From assembly GCA_900290295.1 (NCBI GenBank), contig OMSW01000258.1, positions 19,395 through 54,932 of the forward strand: a DNA stretch of 35,538 nucleotides, in the 5' to 3' direction. Both the position numbers and the translations under genes were made by a program. This DNA is from Burkholderiales bacterium (GTDB lineage: Bacteria > Pseudomonadota > Gammaproteobacteria > Burkholderiales > Burkholderiaceae_F). Below, piece after piece: positions 7,999-16,679 of this stretch. The notes under the pieces were generated by a model. It had not been told where the DNA came from and made no database searches. It saw only the letters and a list, made by a program, of their open reading frames with translations. Positions within the stretch are counted from its first letter, which is position 1. Each line of letters opens with the position of its first letter.

Positions 7999-8937
7999 TT
8001 GCGCTTCTCAATCTATCAAGAAAGCAAGAAGGGCGGGCGCAAGGTCAACCAGGACCGGATGGGGTATTTGTACACGCGTGATTCCCTGATGATGATGGTC
8101 GCTGACGGCATGGGTGGTCATGCGCGCGGCGAAGTCGCCGCGCAGATGACCATGCAGACCGTGGCGTCGATATATCAGCGCATGGCGAAGCCCCTGCTTC
8201 CGGATCCGGCGCGGTTCCTCGAAGAGGCGGTGCAGGCCTCGCACCATGAACTTCATCGCTATCGGGCGGAACAAGGCCTGCCGGAGGCGCCGCGGACCAC
8301 CATCGTCCTTTGTGTCGTTCAGCGGGGCGTGGCGACTTGGGCACATGCCGGCGACTCGCGCCTGTACCTGATCCGCAACGGCAGCATCCTCGACCGCACG
8401 CTGGATCATTCGCGTGTGCACCACCTCGTGTCGTCCGGACTGATTCGCCCGGAGGACGCCAAGGACCATCCGGAGCGCAATCGCATATTCAATTGCCTGG
8501 GGGCGTTCATCGCGCCAACGGTGGACATTAGTCACCCAACGGCATTGCATGGCGGCGATATCCTGCTGCTTTGCACGGATGGTCTTTGGGGAACCTTGAA
8601 CGACCGCGCCATTATCGATGCGTTCTCCGATAAGACGGTGATGCGGGCGGTTCCCGAACTGGTGGATGCGGCGCTGGAAGAAGGCGGTCCGGAATCGGAC
8701 AATTGCACCGCGTTGGCGATGGCATGGGCTGGTGCGGAGTCGCTGGACATGGTCCCACCATCTGAGGCCCCGGTTTCGACCTTGGTGATCCCGGAAGGTG
8801 CGATGACATCGACGATCCAGATTCCCCGTGCCGGCGACGAGCCGGGGCCGGTTTATACCGACGATCAGATCGACGATGCCGTCAACGAGATCCAAAAGGC
8901 GATCCAGCGCGCATCCAAATTGATCACGGATCAATGA
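7999..8937 (+). CDS. PP2C-family Ser/Thr protein phosphatase
   Basis: A metal-dependent phosphatase of about 312 residues, probably reversing the neighbouring kinase. Motifs in order: [46 protein letters not shown] and SDNCTALAM, which supply the usual metal-binding Asp residues. A non-conserved tail of about 70 residues follows. I chose TTG 7999 because it yields [18 protein letters not shown], the usual beginning of this family, with GAGG six bases upstream. TTG 7987 would add four residues and overlap the kinase stop. The gene overlaps rph by ATGA, so kinase, phosphatase and RNase PH should be translated from one message. Confidence 0.9.
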   Translation: MRFSIYQESKKGGRKVNQDRMGYLYTRDSLMMMVADGMGGHARGEVAAQMTMQTVASIYQRMAKPLLPDPARFLEEAVQASHHELHRYRAEQGLPEAPRTTIVLCVVQRGVATWAHAGDSRLYLIRNGSILDRTLDHSRVHHLVSSGLIRPEDAKDHPERNRIFNCLGAFIAPTVDISHPTALHGGDILLLCTDGLWGTLNDRAIIDAFSDKTVMRAVPELVDAALEEGGPESDNCTALAMAWAGAESLDMVPPSEAPVSTLVIPEGAMTSTIQIPRAGDEPGPVYTDDQIDDAVNEIQKAIQRASKLITDQ

Positions 8938-9701
8938 GCCAGCGCAGCGCGGGACGAGGCGCCGATCAGCTACGGCGCATCGAGTTCATCCGGGGGTATA
9001 CCCGGCACGCGGAGGGCTCCGCGCTGGTTGCTTTTGGCGACACGCGCGTACTGTGTACCGCGTCGATTGAAGAACGGGTACCAGCGTTTCTGCGCGGCAA
9101 GGGACAGGGCTGGTTGACCGCCGAGTACGGAATGCTGCCCAGGGCGACCGGGACGCGTTCGGAGCGCGAGTCTGTTCGGGGCAGGCAAGGGGGCCGCACA
9201 CAGGAGATCCAGCGACTGATCGGACGCTCCTTGCGCTGCGTTGTCGATCTGAAAAAAATCGGGGAGCGCACGATCCAGATCGACTGTGACGTACTTCAGG
9301 CCGATGGCGGCACGCGTACCGCGTCGATCACTGGTGCCTATGTCGCCTTGGTCGACGCCGTGCGCTGGTTGCGCAGCCGTGGCCTCCTGGGTTCGGAGCT
9401 TGGCGCGGCAACCGCCGCCGCCGTCGAACCGATACGCGATGCGGTCGCCGCGGTGTCCGTCGGCATTATCGCCGGTGAGGCATTGCTCGACCTCGATTAT
9501 CTCGAAGACTCGCAATGCGATACGGACATGAACGTCGTGATGACCGGTAGCGGCGGTCTGGTGGAGGTACAGGGTACGGCCGAGGGGGCGCCGTTCTCGC
9601 GTGCGCAACTCGATGCCATGGTGGACCTGGCACGAACCGGCATCGAGCGTCTGGTCGCCGCGCAGGATTTGGCGCTGGCCGAGCCCTTGCCCTCGCATTG
9701 A
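8934..9701 (+). CDS. rph: Ribonuclease PH
   Basis: RNase PH is a phosphate-dependent 3'-5' exoribonuclease that trims tRNA precursors. The 255-residue product carries [71 protein letters not shown] and [19 protein letters not shown]. These are the phosphate-binding Arg region and the catalytic Asp residues of the family. The full length (E. coli about 238) shows no truncation. The start ATG overlaps the phosphatase stop (ATGA at 8934-8937). Confidence 0.95.
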   Translation: MSQRSAGRGADQLRRIEFIRGYTRHAEGSALVAFGDTRVLCTASIEERVPAFLRGKGQGWLTAEYGMLPRATGTRSERESVRGRQGGRTQEIQRLIGRSLRCVVDLKKIGERTIQIDCDVLQADGGTRTASITGAYVALVDAVRWLRSRGLLGSELGAATAAAVEPIRDAVAAVSVGIIAGEALLDLDYLEDSQCDTDMNVVMTGSGGLVEVQGTAEGAPFSRAQLDAMVDLARTGIERLVAAQDLALAEPLPSH

Positions 9702-9735
9702 TCGGCGCGAACTGCGCGTACGTCATAGGCGATCC

Positions 9736-10353
9736 ATGCGTACTATCAGCAGCGGGGAGCGGCGCCTGGTGCTTGCCTCGAACAATCGCGCCAAGCTGGC
9801 CGAATTGCGTGCTCTGCTCGAACCGATGGGCGCATGCGTCCACGTCCAGGGCGCCCTGGGCATCGAAAGCGCCGAGGAGCCGCACATCACTTTTGTTGAG
9901 AACGCCCTGGCAAAGGCGCGGCACGCGGCGCGGGCGAGTGGCTGCCCGGCGCTGGCCGACGATTCCGGACTTTGTTGCCACGCACTGGGCGGCGCCCCCG
10001 GCGTGCGGTCGGCGCGCTACGCCGGCCAGCACGCAACGGATGCGGAGAACAACGCAGCGCTGTTGCGCCGCCTTGCCGGGTCGACGGAGCGGCGCGCGCA
10101 CTATCATTGTGCCGTTGTGGCCTTGCGCGCTGCCGATGATCCCGAGCCCCTGATCGCGGAAGGCCGTTGGGACGGAGAGATCGTCGAGACGGCGCAGGGC
10201 CGCGGCGGATTTGGATACGACCCGCATTTTTGGATCGCCGCGCTCGGTTGCACTGCGGCGCAGCTGGATGCAGCACAAAAGAACCACATCAGTCACCGTG
10301 CCGTCGCGATGCGCGCGATGGTTGCGTTGCTACGGGAGCGCTGGGGTTGGTAG
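9736..10353 (+). CDS. rdgB: dITP/XTP pyrophosphatase (RdgB/HAM1)
   Basis: This enzyme removes non-canonical purine triphosphates (dITP, XTP) from the nucleotide pool. The 205-residue product has LVLASNNRAKLAELRALL (N-terminal SNNxxK motif), TFVENALAKARHAA, ALADDSGLCCHALGGAPGVRSARYAG and GFGYDPHFW, all HAM1-family signatures. ATG 9736 gives a standard-length protein; the ribosome-binding site is weak. It lies 34 bp after rph and 25 bp before hemW and is probably in the same operon. Confidence 0.94.
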   Translation: MRTISSGERRLVLASNNRAKLAELRALLEPMGACVHVQGALGIESAEEPHITFVENALAKARHAARASGCPALADDSGLCCHALGGAPGVRSARYAGQHATDAENNAALLRRLAGSTERRAHYHCAVVALRAADDPEPLIAEGRWDGEIVETAQGRGGFGYDPHFWIAALGCTAAQLDAAQKNHISHRAVAMRAMVALLRERWGW

Positions 10354-10378
10354 CCGTGGGCAACGGGAAGGGGGGCCG

Positions 10379-11602
10379 GTGACAGCGGCCAGCGCGCCGG
10401 ATCGGGAAGTAATTCCAATCTGGCAGGCGGGTGCCAAGCGCCGCATCCAGCCTCCGCTTTCGCTGTACATCCACATACCATGGTGCGTGCGCAAGTGCCC
10501 GTACTGCGACTTCAATTCGCATGCCATCGACGCGCAGCAGCCCCTTCCCGAAGACGCCTACCTGTCGGCGTTGTGCGCTGATCTGGAGTCGATCCTGCCG
10601 AGCATTTGGGGTCGTACCGTGCACAGCGTATTTATTGGCGGTGGAACGCCCAGCCTCCTCTCGGGCGATGCGGTCGAGCGCCTGCTATCCGATGTGCGGG
10701 CGCGCGTGAGGCTGAGCACGGAGTGCGAAATCACCCTGGAGGCCAATCCGGGAACGTTTGAAGCAGGCCGATACGCCCGATTCCGTCAGGCAGGAATCAA
10801 TCGCCTGTCCATCGGAATACAGTCCTTCGAGGACGGCAATTTGCTTGGCCTCGGGCGAGCGCACGATGGCGCGCAGGCGATCCGTGCGGTCGAAGCCGCA
10901 CGGCGCGAGTTCTCGAATTTCAACCTCGACCTCATGATCGGGCTGCCCGGCCAGACGGCAGAGGATGCAAGAAAAGATATTGTCCGGGCGCTGCAGTTCG
11001 CACCGCCCCATCTTTCGATCTACCAGCTCACGATCGAACCCAACACGGTCTTCCACAAATTTCCACCGCGGTTGCCCGACGAGGAAACGGCCGCGGCGAT
11101 TCAAGGTGTCGTCGAAGATCTTGTTGCAGTCCAGGGCTACGAGCACTACGAAGTTTCCGCCTATTGCCAGCCCGGCCATGCCGCACGCCACAATCTGAAC
11201 TACTGGACGTTTGGCGATTATCTCGGTATCGGCGCGGGCGCCCATGCCAAGATCTCGCTGCCGGACCGGATTGTCCGCACGGAGCGCTTTCGCCTGCCCG
11301 CGTCATACCTGGAAAACGCAGCGCGCGGCCGATTCGTCGCGAACGAACGCACCCTGGCGCCGGCGGACCTTGTTTTCGAGTTCATGCTCAATTCGCTGCG
11401 GTTGACAGCCGGATTCGCGCCGTCGCTTTTTGTAGAGCGCACCGGCCTCCCGCCCGGGGCGCTGGAGCCAGGCCTGCGGCAGGCGCAGGCACGTGGCCTG
11501 CTGGAAATCGGTGCCGACCGCATTCGTCCGACCCAATTGGGCATGCGATTTCTTAACGATCTGCAGGCCATGTTCCTGGCCGATGCGGACGCCTCGCCAT
11601 AG
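10379..11602 (+). CDS. hemW: Radical SAM heme chaperone HemW
   Basis: HemW (formerly a HemN-like protein) binds heme and a [4Fe-4S] cluster and is thought to deliver heme to client proteins. The 407-residue product has the radical SAM motif WCVRKCPYCDFNSH (C36, C40, C43), then FIGGGTPSLL, LEANPGTFE, INRLSIGIQSF, FNLDLMIGLPGQT and the HemW C-terminal domain. GTG 10379 has AAGGGGGG five bases upstream and fits the family N-terminus; a longer in-frame reading back to 10211 runs through rdgB and is rejected. It ends the kinase-rph-rdgB run. Confidence 0.92.
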   Translation: MTAASAPDREVIPIWQAGAKRRIQPPLSLYIHIPWCVRKCPYCDFNSHAIDAQQPLPEDAYLSALCADLESILPSIWGRTVHSVFIGGGTPSLLSGDAVERLLSDVRARVRLSTECEITLEANPGTFEAGRYARFRQAGINRLSIGIQSFEDGNLLGLGRAHDGAQAIRAVEAARREFSNFNLDLMIGLPGQTAEDARKDIVRALQFAPPHLSIYQLTIEPNTVFHKFPPRLPDEETAAAIQGVVEDLVAVQGYEHYEVSAYCQPGHAARHNLNYWTFGDYLGIGAGAHAKISLPDRIVRTERFRLPASYLENAARGRFVANERTLAPADLVFEFMLNSLRLTAGFAPSLFVERTGLPPGALEPGLRQAQARGLLEIGADRIRPTQLGMRFLNDLQAMFLADADASP

Positions 11603-11672
11603 GTTAAAGCTCACGGGGCGAAGCGGCGGCTTGCCCACTTTTGTGGCATATGACGCACTATATTTGTTAGTG

Positions 11673-11689
11673 TGCACCATGTTGATGCA
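11673..11689 (+). promoter_or_regulatory. Candidate NtrC binding site upstream of glnA
   Basis: TGCACCATGTTGATGCA is an imperfect 17-bp palindrome matching the NtrC consensus TGCAC(C/T)A-N3-TGGTGCA at 13 of 14 arm positions. It sits about 135 bp before the predicted sigma-54 start site, the usual enhancer distance. NtrC is encoded 3.5 kb downstream. Confidence 0.6.
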
Positions 11690-11790
11690 TTTTTTCGGGG
11701 CATGGCCATGATCAACTGGCGAGCTCCCAGCAACCCAGGCCGGCGGCGCCTCAGGGCAACTCTGCTACGCTGGCAAACGAGCAGCAGCCA

Positions 11791-11806
11791 GGGGGTGCGC
11801 GTTGCT
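11791..11806 (+). promoter_or_regulatory. Candidate sigma-54 promoter of glnA
   Basis: GGGGGTGCGCGTTGCT has the invariant GG and GC with 10 bases between them and a full TTGCT -12 element, but its -24 half lacks the CA of TGGCA. Transcription would start near 11817, about 63 nt before the glnA ATG. A second possibility, TGGCAAACGAGCAGCA at 11771-11786, keeps TGGCA and GG/GC spacing but has a poor -12 half. Confidence 0.4.
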
Positions 11807-11879
11807 CCTTACGGACACGGGCACATTTCCTGCTTGATTCATACAATTAAACGGAATTCTTTGTTGAGGAGAGGGATCG

Positions 11880-13292
11880 ATGGCGTCGGCAAAAGACGTG
11901 TTGAAGCTAATCGTAGACAACGAGGTCAAGTTTGTTGATCTGCGCTTTACCGATACGCGAGGCAAGGAACAGCACGTTTCCGTACCGGTAAAGGCCTTCG
12001 GGGCAGACAAGTTCACCGACGGGCATGCGTTCGATGGTTCGTCGATTGCGGGCTGGAAGGGGATCAACGACTCGGACATGCTGCTCATGCCCGATCCGGA
12101 AAGCGCGCACATGGACCCATTTCGGGAGGAAAACACGCTCATTTTGTCCTGCGACGTGCTCGAGCCCATGACCGGCAAGGGCTACGAGCGCGACCCGCGC
12201 TCACTGGCGCGGCGTGCCGAGGCCTACTTGAAGTCCAGCGGGCTGGGCGACGTGGCCTACTTCGGCCCGGAACCGGAGTTCTTCATTTTCGACTCGGTGA
12301 CCTGGAGCGTCGACATGCAGGGCTCCTTCGTCAAGATCAAGTCGGAAGAGGCTCCGTGGTCCTCCGGAATCGACTACGAGCAGGGCAATCTCGCTCACCG
12401 CGCACCGATCAAGGGCGGCTATTTCCCCGTGCCCCCGATTGACTCCTTACAGGATATTCGCTCGGAAATCTGCCTGCTGCTGGAGCAGCAGGGGGTCGAG
12501 GTGGAGGTGCATCACCACGAAGTCGCGGCACCGGGACAATGCGAAATCGGAACGAAGTTCACCAGCCTGGTCAAGCGTGCCGATTGGATGCAGATATTGA
12601 AATACACGATCTGGAACGTCGCTGCCTCGTACGGCAAGACGGCAACGTTCATGCCCAAGCCGGTGGTCGGCGACAACGGCTCGGGAATGCATGTACACCA
12701 ATCGGTGTGGAAGGACGGACAGAACCTGTTTGCGGGCAATCTGTACGCGGGTCTTTCCGAGTTTGCGCTGTACTACATCGGCGGAATCATCAAGCACGCC
12801 CATGCCTTGAACGCAATTACCAATCCCGGTACCAACTCGTACAAGCGGCTGGTTCCCGGTTTTGAGGCGCCGATCAACCTGGCGTACTCGGCGCGCAATC
12901 GTTCCGCTGCCTGCCGTATCCCGTTCGTTTCCAGCCCCAAGGCACGACGGGTCGAGGTCCGCTTTCCGGATCCCACGACCAACCCGTACCTGGCGTTTTC
13001 GGCGATGTTGCTCGCAGGCCTGGACGGTGTGCAGAACAAGATCCATCCGGGGGATCCGATCGACAAGAATCTGTACGATCTGGAACCGGAAGAAGCCGCC
13101 AAGGTGCCCAAGGTCGCGCACAGCCTGGACATGGCCCTGGAAGCCTTGGACCGTGATCGCGAGTTCCTGACCCGCGGCGGGGTGTTCACCAACGATGCGA
13201 TCGATGCGTACATTGCCCTTAAGAACGAGGAAGTGACGCGTTTTCGCATGACCACGCACCCCGTCGAGTTCGACATGTACTACAGTCTGTGA
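11880..13292 (+). CDS. glnA: Glutamine synthetase type I (GSI-beta)
   Basis: It condenses ammonia and glutamate to glutamine and is the main entry point for assimilated nitrogen. The 470-residue product has [68 protein letters not shown] and [19 protein letters not shown], covering the ATP, glutamate and metal sites. [10 protein letters not shown] contains the Tyr normally adenylylated by GlnE, so activity should be controlled by adenylylation as in other beta-type enzymes. AGGAG lies eight bases before the ATG. NtrC and sigma-54 elements upstream suggest nitrogen-controlled transcription, and a strong terminator follows. Confidence 0.97.
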   Translation: MASAKDVLKLIVDNEVKFVDLRFTDTRGKEQHVSVPVKAFGADKFTDGHAFDGSSIAGWKGINDSDMLLMPDPESAHMDPFREENTLILSCDVLEPMTGKGYERDPRSLARRAEAYLKSSGLGDVAYFGPEPEFFIFDSVTWSVDMQGSFVKIKSEEAPWSSGIDYEQGNLAHRAPIKGGYFPVPPIDSLQDIRSEICLLLEQQGVEVEVHHHEVAAPGQCEIGTKFTSLVKRADWMQILKYTIWNVAASYGKTATFMPKPVVGDNGSGMHVHQSVWKDGQNLFAGNLYAGLSEFALYYIGGIIKHAHALNAITNPGTNSYKRLVPGFEAPINLAYSARNRSAACRIPFVSSPKARRVEVRFPDPTTNPYLAFSAMLLAGLDGVQNKIHPGDPIDKNLYDLEPEEAAKVPKVAHSLDMALEALDRDREFLTRGGVFTNDAIDAYIALKNEEVTRFRMTTHPVEFDMYYSL

Positions 13293-13327
13293 CCGGAAGC
13301 AGGGTAGGGATCGGGAGTTTTTCGGGT

Positions 13328-13355
13328 AAGGGGCGGCCGCAGAGCCGCCCTTTTT
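13328..13355 (+). terminator. Rho-independent terminator after glnA
   Basis: GGGCGGC (13331-13337), a six-base loop and GCCGCCC (13344-13350) form a perfect 7-bp GC stem. It is flanked by AAG/TTT that can extend it and followed by five T. It separates glnA from the ntrBC transcript. Confidence 0.85.
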
Positions 13356-13493
13356 CCTTGGTTTGCACTGCAAAATACGCGGCATCCGGGCCCGGTAATG
13401 CGTCGAATGGTCGAACCAAACACGCCAATTCGCGATTATCATCGACGGCACCACCGGGTAGACTAGCGTTGATAGAGTACCGATCGGAATGCG

Positions 13494-13994
13494 ATGCGGC
13501 ACGGCGTACTTTTGATTGCGGGCTTGGTCTTGTCGGCGGGCTGCGCGGCTGCGCAGCCGGAGGTTATCTTTGTCTGTACCGATGCCGACGGTCACAAAAC
13601 CTACCAAAACTCCGGCGACGGGACCGCCTGTCGTCGTGTCGACGGTATCGTCGCGACGATCCCTTCGTCAGAGCTGCCGCGCGGCCAGTCGCCCCGACCG
13701 ATTTCCACCCGCAGCGGGATTTCCCCGGCCAGTTTTCCGCGCGTGGACGTCAATACCCAGCGTCTGCGCGATTCCGATCGCCGCCGCATCCTGGAGGAAG
13801 AACTTCGTGCCGAGCAAGAACGCCTTGCTCGCCTGCGCACCGAATTCAACCACGGGGAGCCGCAGCCTGCCAGCGACGAGGTAATAGGGACGGGTCGTTA
13901 TCGCGACCACGTGCAACGCCTTTTCGAGGATATCGAGCGCTCAGAGGGCAATATCGCCTCGCTGCAACGAGAACTGACGCCGATTCGATATTGA
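13494..13994 (+). CDS. DUF4124-domain exported protein
   Basis: A 166-residue protein with an N-terminal signal (GVLLIAGLVLSAGCAAA) followed by EVIFVCTDADGHKTYQN, the DUF4124 core (aromatic/Cys, Thr/Asp-rich turn, Tyr). The second half is a charged, probably coiled-coil region (RILEEELRAEQERLARLRTEF and HVQRLFEDIERSEGNIASLQREL). Cleavage could be by signal peptidase I after AAA or by lipoprotein peptidase at the Cys; the lipobox (SAGC) is weak. Function is unknown. Its place between glnA and ntrB recurs in beta-proteobacteria. It could be the first gene of the ntrBC transcript, since the glnA terminator lies upstream and ntrB begins 31 bp after its stop. Confidence 0.75.
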   Translation: MRHGVLLIAGLVLSAGCAAAQPEVIFVCTDADGHKTYQNSGDGTACRRVDGIVATIPSSELPRGQSPRPISTRSGISPASFPRVDVNTQRLRDSDRRRILEEELRAEQERLARLRTEFNHGEPQPASDEVIGTGRYRDHVQRLFEDIERSEGNIASLQRELTPIRY

Positions 13995-14025
13995 TCTGCC
14001 CCGACGTCCCGGGGACGGTCCTGTT

Positions 14026-15138
14026 GTGAGTTCGGGCTTGCCGCCATCGCGCACGGAGCTTGCTATGGCGGCCGACTCCGGGTTGGACCTGCTGGCCGTT
14101 GCCGTGGTCCTGGTCGATCGTTCCGGGGTGGTGCGTCGGGCCAATCCGGCGGCCGAAACGACGTTTGACCTCTCTCGCCGCCTCCTCGAAGGCCATGCGG
14201 TGCGCGCCTTATTTGTACAGTCCGCGCGGGTCGACGAGCTGCTCACTGATGCGCTTGCCCATAACTTTGCCCAGCGGCGCCTCCTGATGGCCGTGCGCCG
14301 TCCCCTGCGCGAACCCCTGCCGGTGTTGGTCATTGCCAGTGCGGTGCACCAGGACGATATCGCATTGGTCTTGGAACTATCCGATCCGCGACACCAATGG
14401 CGGGCGGGCCGGGAACAGCGCCGCGCGGATGTAAGCGAGGCAAATCGGCGGTTATTGCGTAACCTCGCCCACGAGATCAAGAATCCCCTGGGCGGAATCC
14501 GTGGTGCCGCCCAACTGCTGGAGACCGAACTGCGCACCGCCGAGCAGCGCGAATTCACCCGCGTCATCATCTCCGAGGCGGACCGGTTGCAGTCGCTGCT
14601 CGACCGCGTGCTGGCGCCGCACCGCGGCCCCAGGGTGGTCGACCAGATGAACATCCACGAGGTCTGCGAGCGAGTGCGGGCGGTAATCCTGGCGGAATTC
14701 CCGACGGGACTGCGCGTCGTGCGCGACTACGACGCCTCGGTGCCGAACTTTCGCGGCGACCGCGAGCAACTCATCCAGGCACTGCTGAACGTGGTGCGCA
14801 ACAGCGCCCAGGCGCTTACCGAGCAGATTGTCCAGGACGATGCCCGTATTGAAATTCGCACGCGCATTGCTCGGCAGGTCACGTTCGCCCGGCGACACTG
14901 CCGGTTGGCACTAGATTTGCGTGTTATCGACAATGGACCGGGCGTTCCGGACGAAATCCGGGAACGGGCATTTGATCCGCTGGTCTCCGGCAGGGAGGGT
15001 GGCAGCGGCCTCGGGTTGGCGTTGGCACAGAGCTACATCAATGAAAACGACGGCATGATCGATTTCGAAAGCGAACCCGGTCGAACGGAATTCCGGATCC
15101 TGTTACCGCTGGACCCGCCCGACGGCGTAAGCAAATGA
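14026..15138 (+). CDS. ntrB: Nitrogen sensor histidine kinase NtrB
   Basis: NtrB (GlnL) is the cytoplasmic kinase/phosphatase that sets NtrC phosphorylation, usually under PII control. The 370-residue product has an N-terminal PAS-like region (VAVVLVDRSGVVRRANPAAE), the H-box NLAHEIKNPLGGIRGAAQ with His 149, an N-box (QALLNVVRNSAQAL), VIDNGPGVPDEI and a GGSGLGLALAQ glycine-rich box. There is no transmembrane segment. GTG 14026 is preceded by GGGGACGG. The stop overlaps the ntrC start (ATGA at 15135-15138). Confidence 0.95.
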   Translation: MSSGLPPSRTELAMAADSGLDLLAVAVVLVDRSGVVRRANPAAETTFDLSRRLLEGHAVRALFVQSARVDELLTDALAHNFAQRRLLMAVRRPLREPLPVLVIASAVHQDDIALVLELSDPRHQWRAGREQRRADVSEANRRLLRNLAHEIKNPLGGIRGAAQLLETELRTAEQREFTRVIISEADRLQSLLDRVLAPHRGPRVVDQMNIHEVCERVRAVILAEFPTGLRVVRDYDASVPNFRGDREQLIQALLNVVRNSAQALTEQIVQDDARIEIRTRIARQVTFARRHCRLALDLRVIDNGPGVPDEIRERAFDPLVSGREGGSGLGLALAQSYINENDGMIDFESEPGRTEFRILLPLDPPDGVSK

Positions 15139-16634
15139 CGACAGCGCAGATCGAAGGGGCAGACAAGGCGCAGGTCTGGGTCGTCGATGATGATCGCTCG
15201 ATCCGATGGGTGCTGGAAAAGGCGCTGAGCCGGGCCAACCTGCCGTCGCGTGTCTTTGCCACGGCGGGCGAGGTATTGGACGCGCTCAAGGTAGCCAAAC
15301 CGCAGGTCCTGGTCTCCGACATTCGAATGCCGGGCATGGGCGGCATTGAATTGCTGCAGGAGGTCAAGCGCAGTCTTCCCAGCCTGCCGGTAATCATCAT
15401 GACGGCCTACTCCGACCTGGAAAGCGCCGTTTCCGCATTCCAGGGCGGGGCTTTCGAGTACCTTCCCAAGCCCTTCGATATCGAAAAGGCCATCGAGCTA
15501 ATTCGTCGCGCGCTGGACGAAAGTCTGCAAGTGGTTGGTGTCGAGGAAGATCCGCTCGAGGTGCCCGAGATTCTCGGGCAGGCCCCGGCCATGCACGACG
15601 TGTTTCGCGCCATCGGCCGGCTGTCGCAGTCGCATGCGACCGTGTTGATCACTGGGGAGTCCGGCAGCGGCAAGGAGGTTGTCGCGCGGGCGCTGCACCG
15701 CCATAGCGCACGCGCTGCGCGACCGTTCATCGCCTTGAACACGGCGGCAATTCCGCGCGATTTGCTGGAATCCGAACTGTTCGGGCATGAGCGTGGCGCC
15801 TTCACCGGTGCGCAGGCGATGCGCCGCGGCCGTTTTGAACAGGCCGAAGGGGGGACGCTGTTTCTCGACGAGATCGGCGATATGCCGGCAGAGCTGCAGA
15901 CGCGGCTGCTACGTGTTCTGTCCGATGGCTTTTTCTACCGAGTGGGTGGTCACCAGCCTCTGAAGGCCGATGCTCGGGTTATTGCGGCGACGCACCAGAA
16001 TCTTGATGAGCAGGTGCGGGAGGGGCGCTTTCGCGAGGATCTGTTTCATCGACTCAATGTGATCCGATTGCGTCTGCCGCCCCTGCGCGAGCGGCGGGAG
16101 GACATTCCGCTGCTGGCGCGTCATTTTTTGGCGCGCAGTGCCAAGGAGCTTGGGGTCGAATCCAAGCGGCTTACGGAAGAGGCGCTGCAATTTGTTTCGC
16201 AGTTGCAGTTCCCTGGCAACGTGCGTCAACTCGAGAATCTTTGCCACTGGCTAACGGTTCTGGCGCCCGCGCAGTGGGTGCGGGTCGAGGACTTTCCTCT
16301 CGAGTTGCGCCAGGAACGCGGTCTGGTGGCCGGGCCGCTGCCTGCGGAGTCGGCGCCGGTGGCCGAGATACACCGCGCGGCCGCTGCTAGCGCTTCAGCG
16401 CCTGCCGGATCGGACTGGCGGGCTACGCTGCGCCTGGAAGTCAAGCGGCTGCTCGAAAGCGGCGAATCGGGAATCATCGACGAGCTCACGAGTGACTTTG
16501 AGAGTGTCGTGATCGGCAGCGCGCTGAGTCATGTTCGTGGCCGACGCATCGAAGCGGCGGCCCGGCTCGGATTGGGCCGAAACACCATTACCCGCAAAAT
16601 CCGTGAGCTCAAGCTTGACCATTCGGACGACTGA
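15135..16634 (+). CDS. ntrC: Nitrogen response regulator NtrC
   Basis: NtrC (GlnG) is the sigma-54-dependent enhancer-binding activator of nitrogen-starvation genes. The 499-residue product has a receiver domain (VWVVDDD, phospho-acceptor D62 in VSDIRMPGMGG, K112 in LPKPF). The AAA+ domain follows, with Walker A GESGSGKE (174-181), the sigma-54-contacting GAFTGA (221-226), a Walker B TLFLDEIGDM and RFREDLFHRLNV. A C-terminal Fis-type helix-turn-helix is seen (RIEAAARLGLGRNTITRKIREL). All parts are intact. A likely target is the glnA promoter region upstream, which carries a matching site. Confidence 0.96.
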   Translation: MTTAQIEGADKAQVWVVDDDRSIRWVLEKALSRANLPSRVFATAGEVLDALKVAKPQVLVSDIRMPGMGGIELLQEVKRSLPSLPVIIMTAYSDLESAVSAFQGGAFEYLPKPFDIEKAIELIRRALDESLQVVGVEEDPLEVPEILGQAPAMHDVFRAIGRLSQSHATVLITGESGSGKEVVARALHRHSARAARPFIALNTAAIPRDLLESELFGHERGAFTGAQAMRRGRFEQAEGGTLFLDEIGDMPAELQTRLLRVLSDGFFYRVGGHQPLKADARVIAATHQNLDEQVREGRFREDLFHRLNVIRLRLPPLRERREDIPLLARHFLARSAKELGVESKRLTEEALQFVSQLQFPGNVRQLENLCHWLTVLAPAQWVRVEDFPLELRQERGLVAGPLPAESAPVAEIHRAAAASASAPAGSDWRATLRLEVKRLLESGESGIIDELTSDFESVVIGSALSHVRGRRIEAAARLGLGRNTITRKIRELKLDHSDD

Positions 16635-16679
16635 GGGCGAGACGAGCAAGCGGCCTGGCATCGGCCACGGCGGCCCCCG

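Noticed and set aside
11771-11786. TGGCAAACGAGCAGCA as the main sigma-54 promoter of glnA
   Set aside because: GG/GC spacing and TGGCA are right, but the -12 half (CAGCA) lacks the TT; the candidate at 11791-11806 has a complete TTGC element. I keep it only as an alternative.
12447-13607. 386-residue minus-strand frame across glnA and its terminator
   Set aside because: Antisense to glnA and running through the terminator hairpin; no motif.
13289-14029. 246-residue + strand frame overlapping the glnA terminator and the DUF4124 gene
   Set aside because: It crosses the terminator and has Arg/Ser/Cys-rich composition; the other frame at 13494-13994 has a signal peptide and a recognisable domain.
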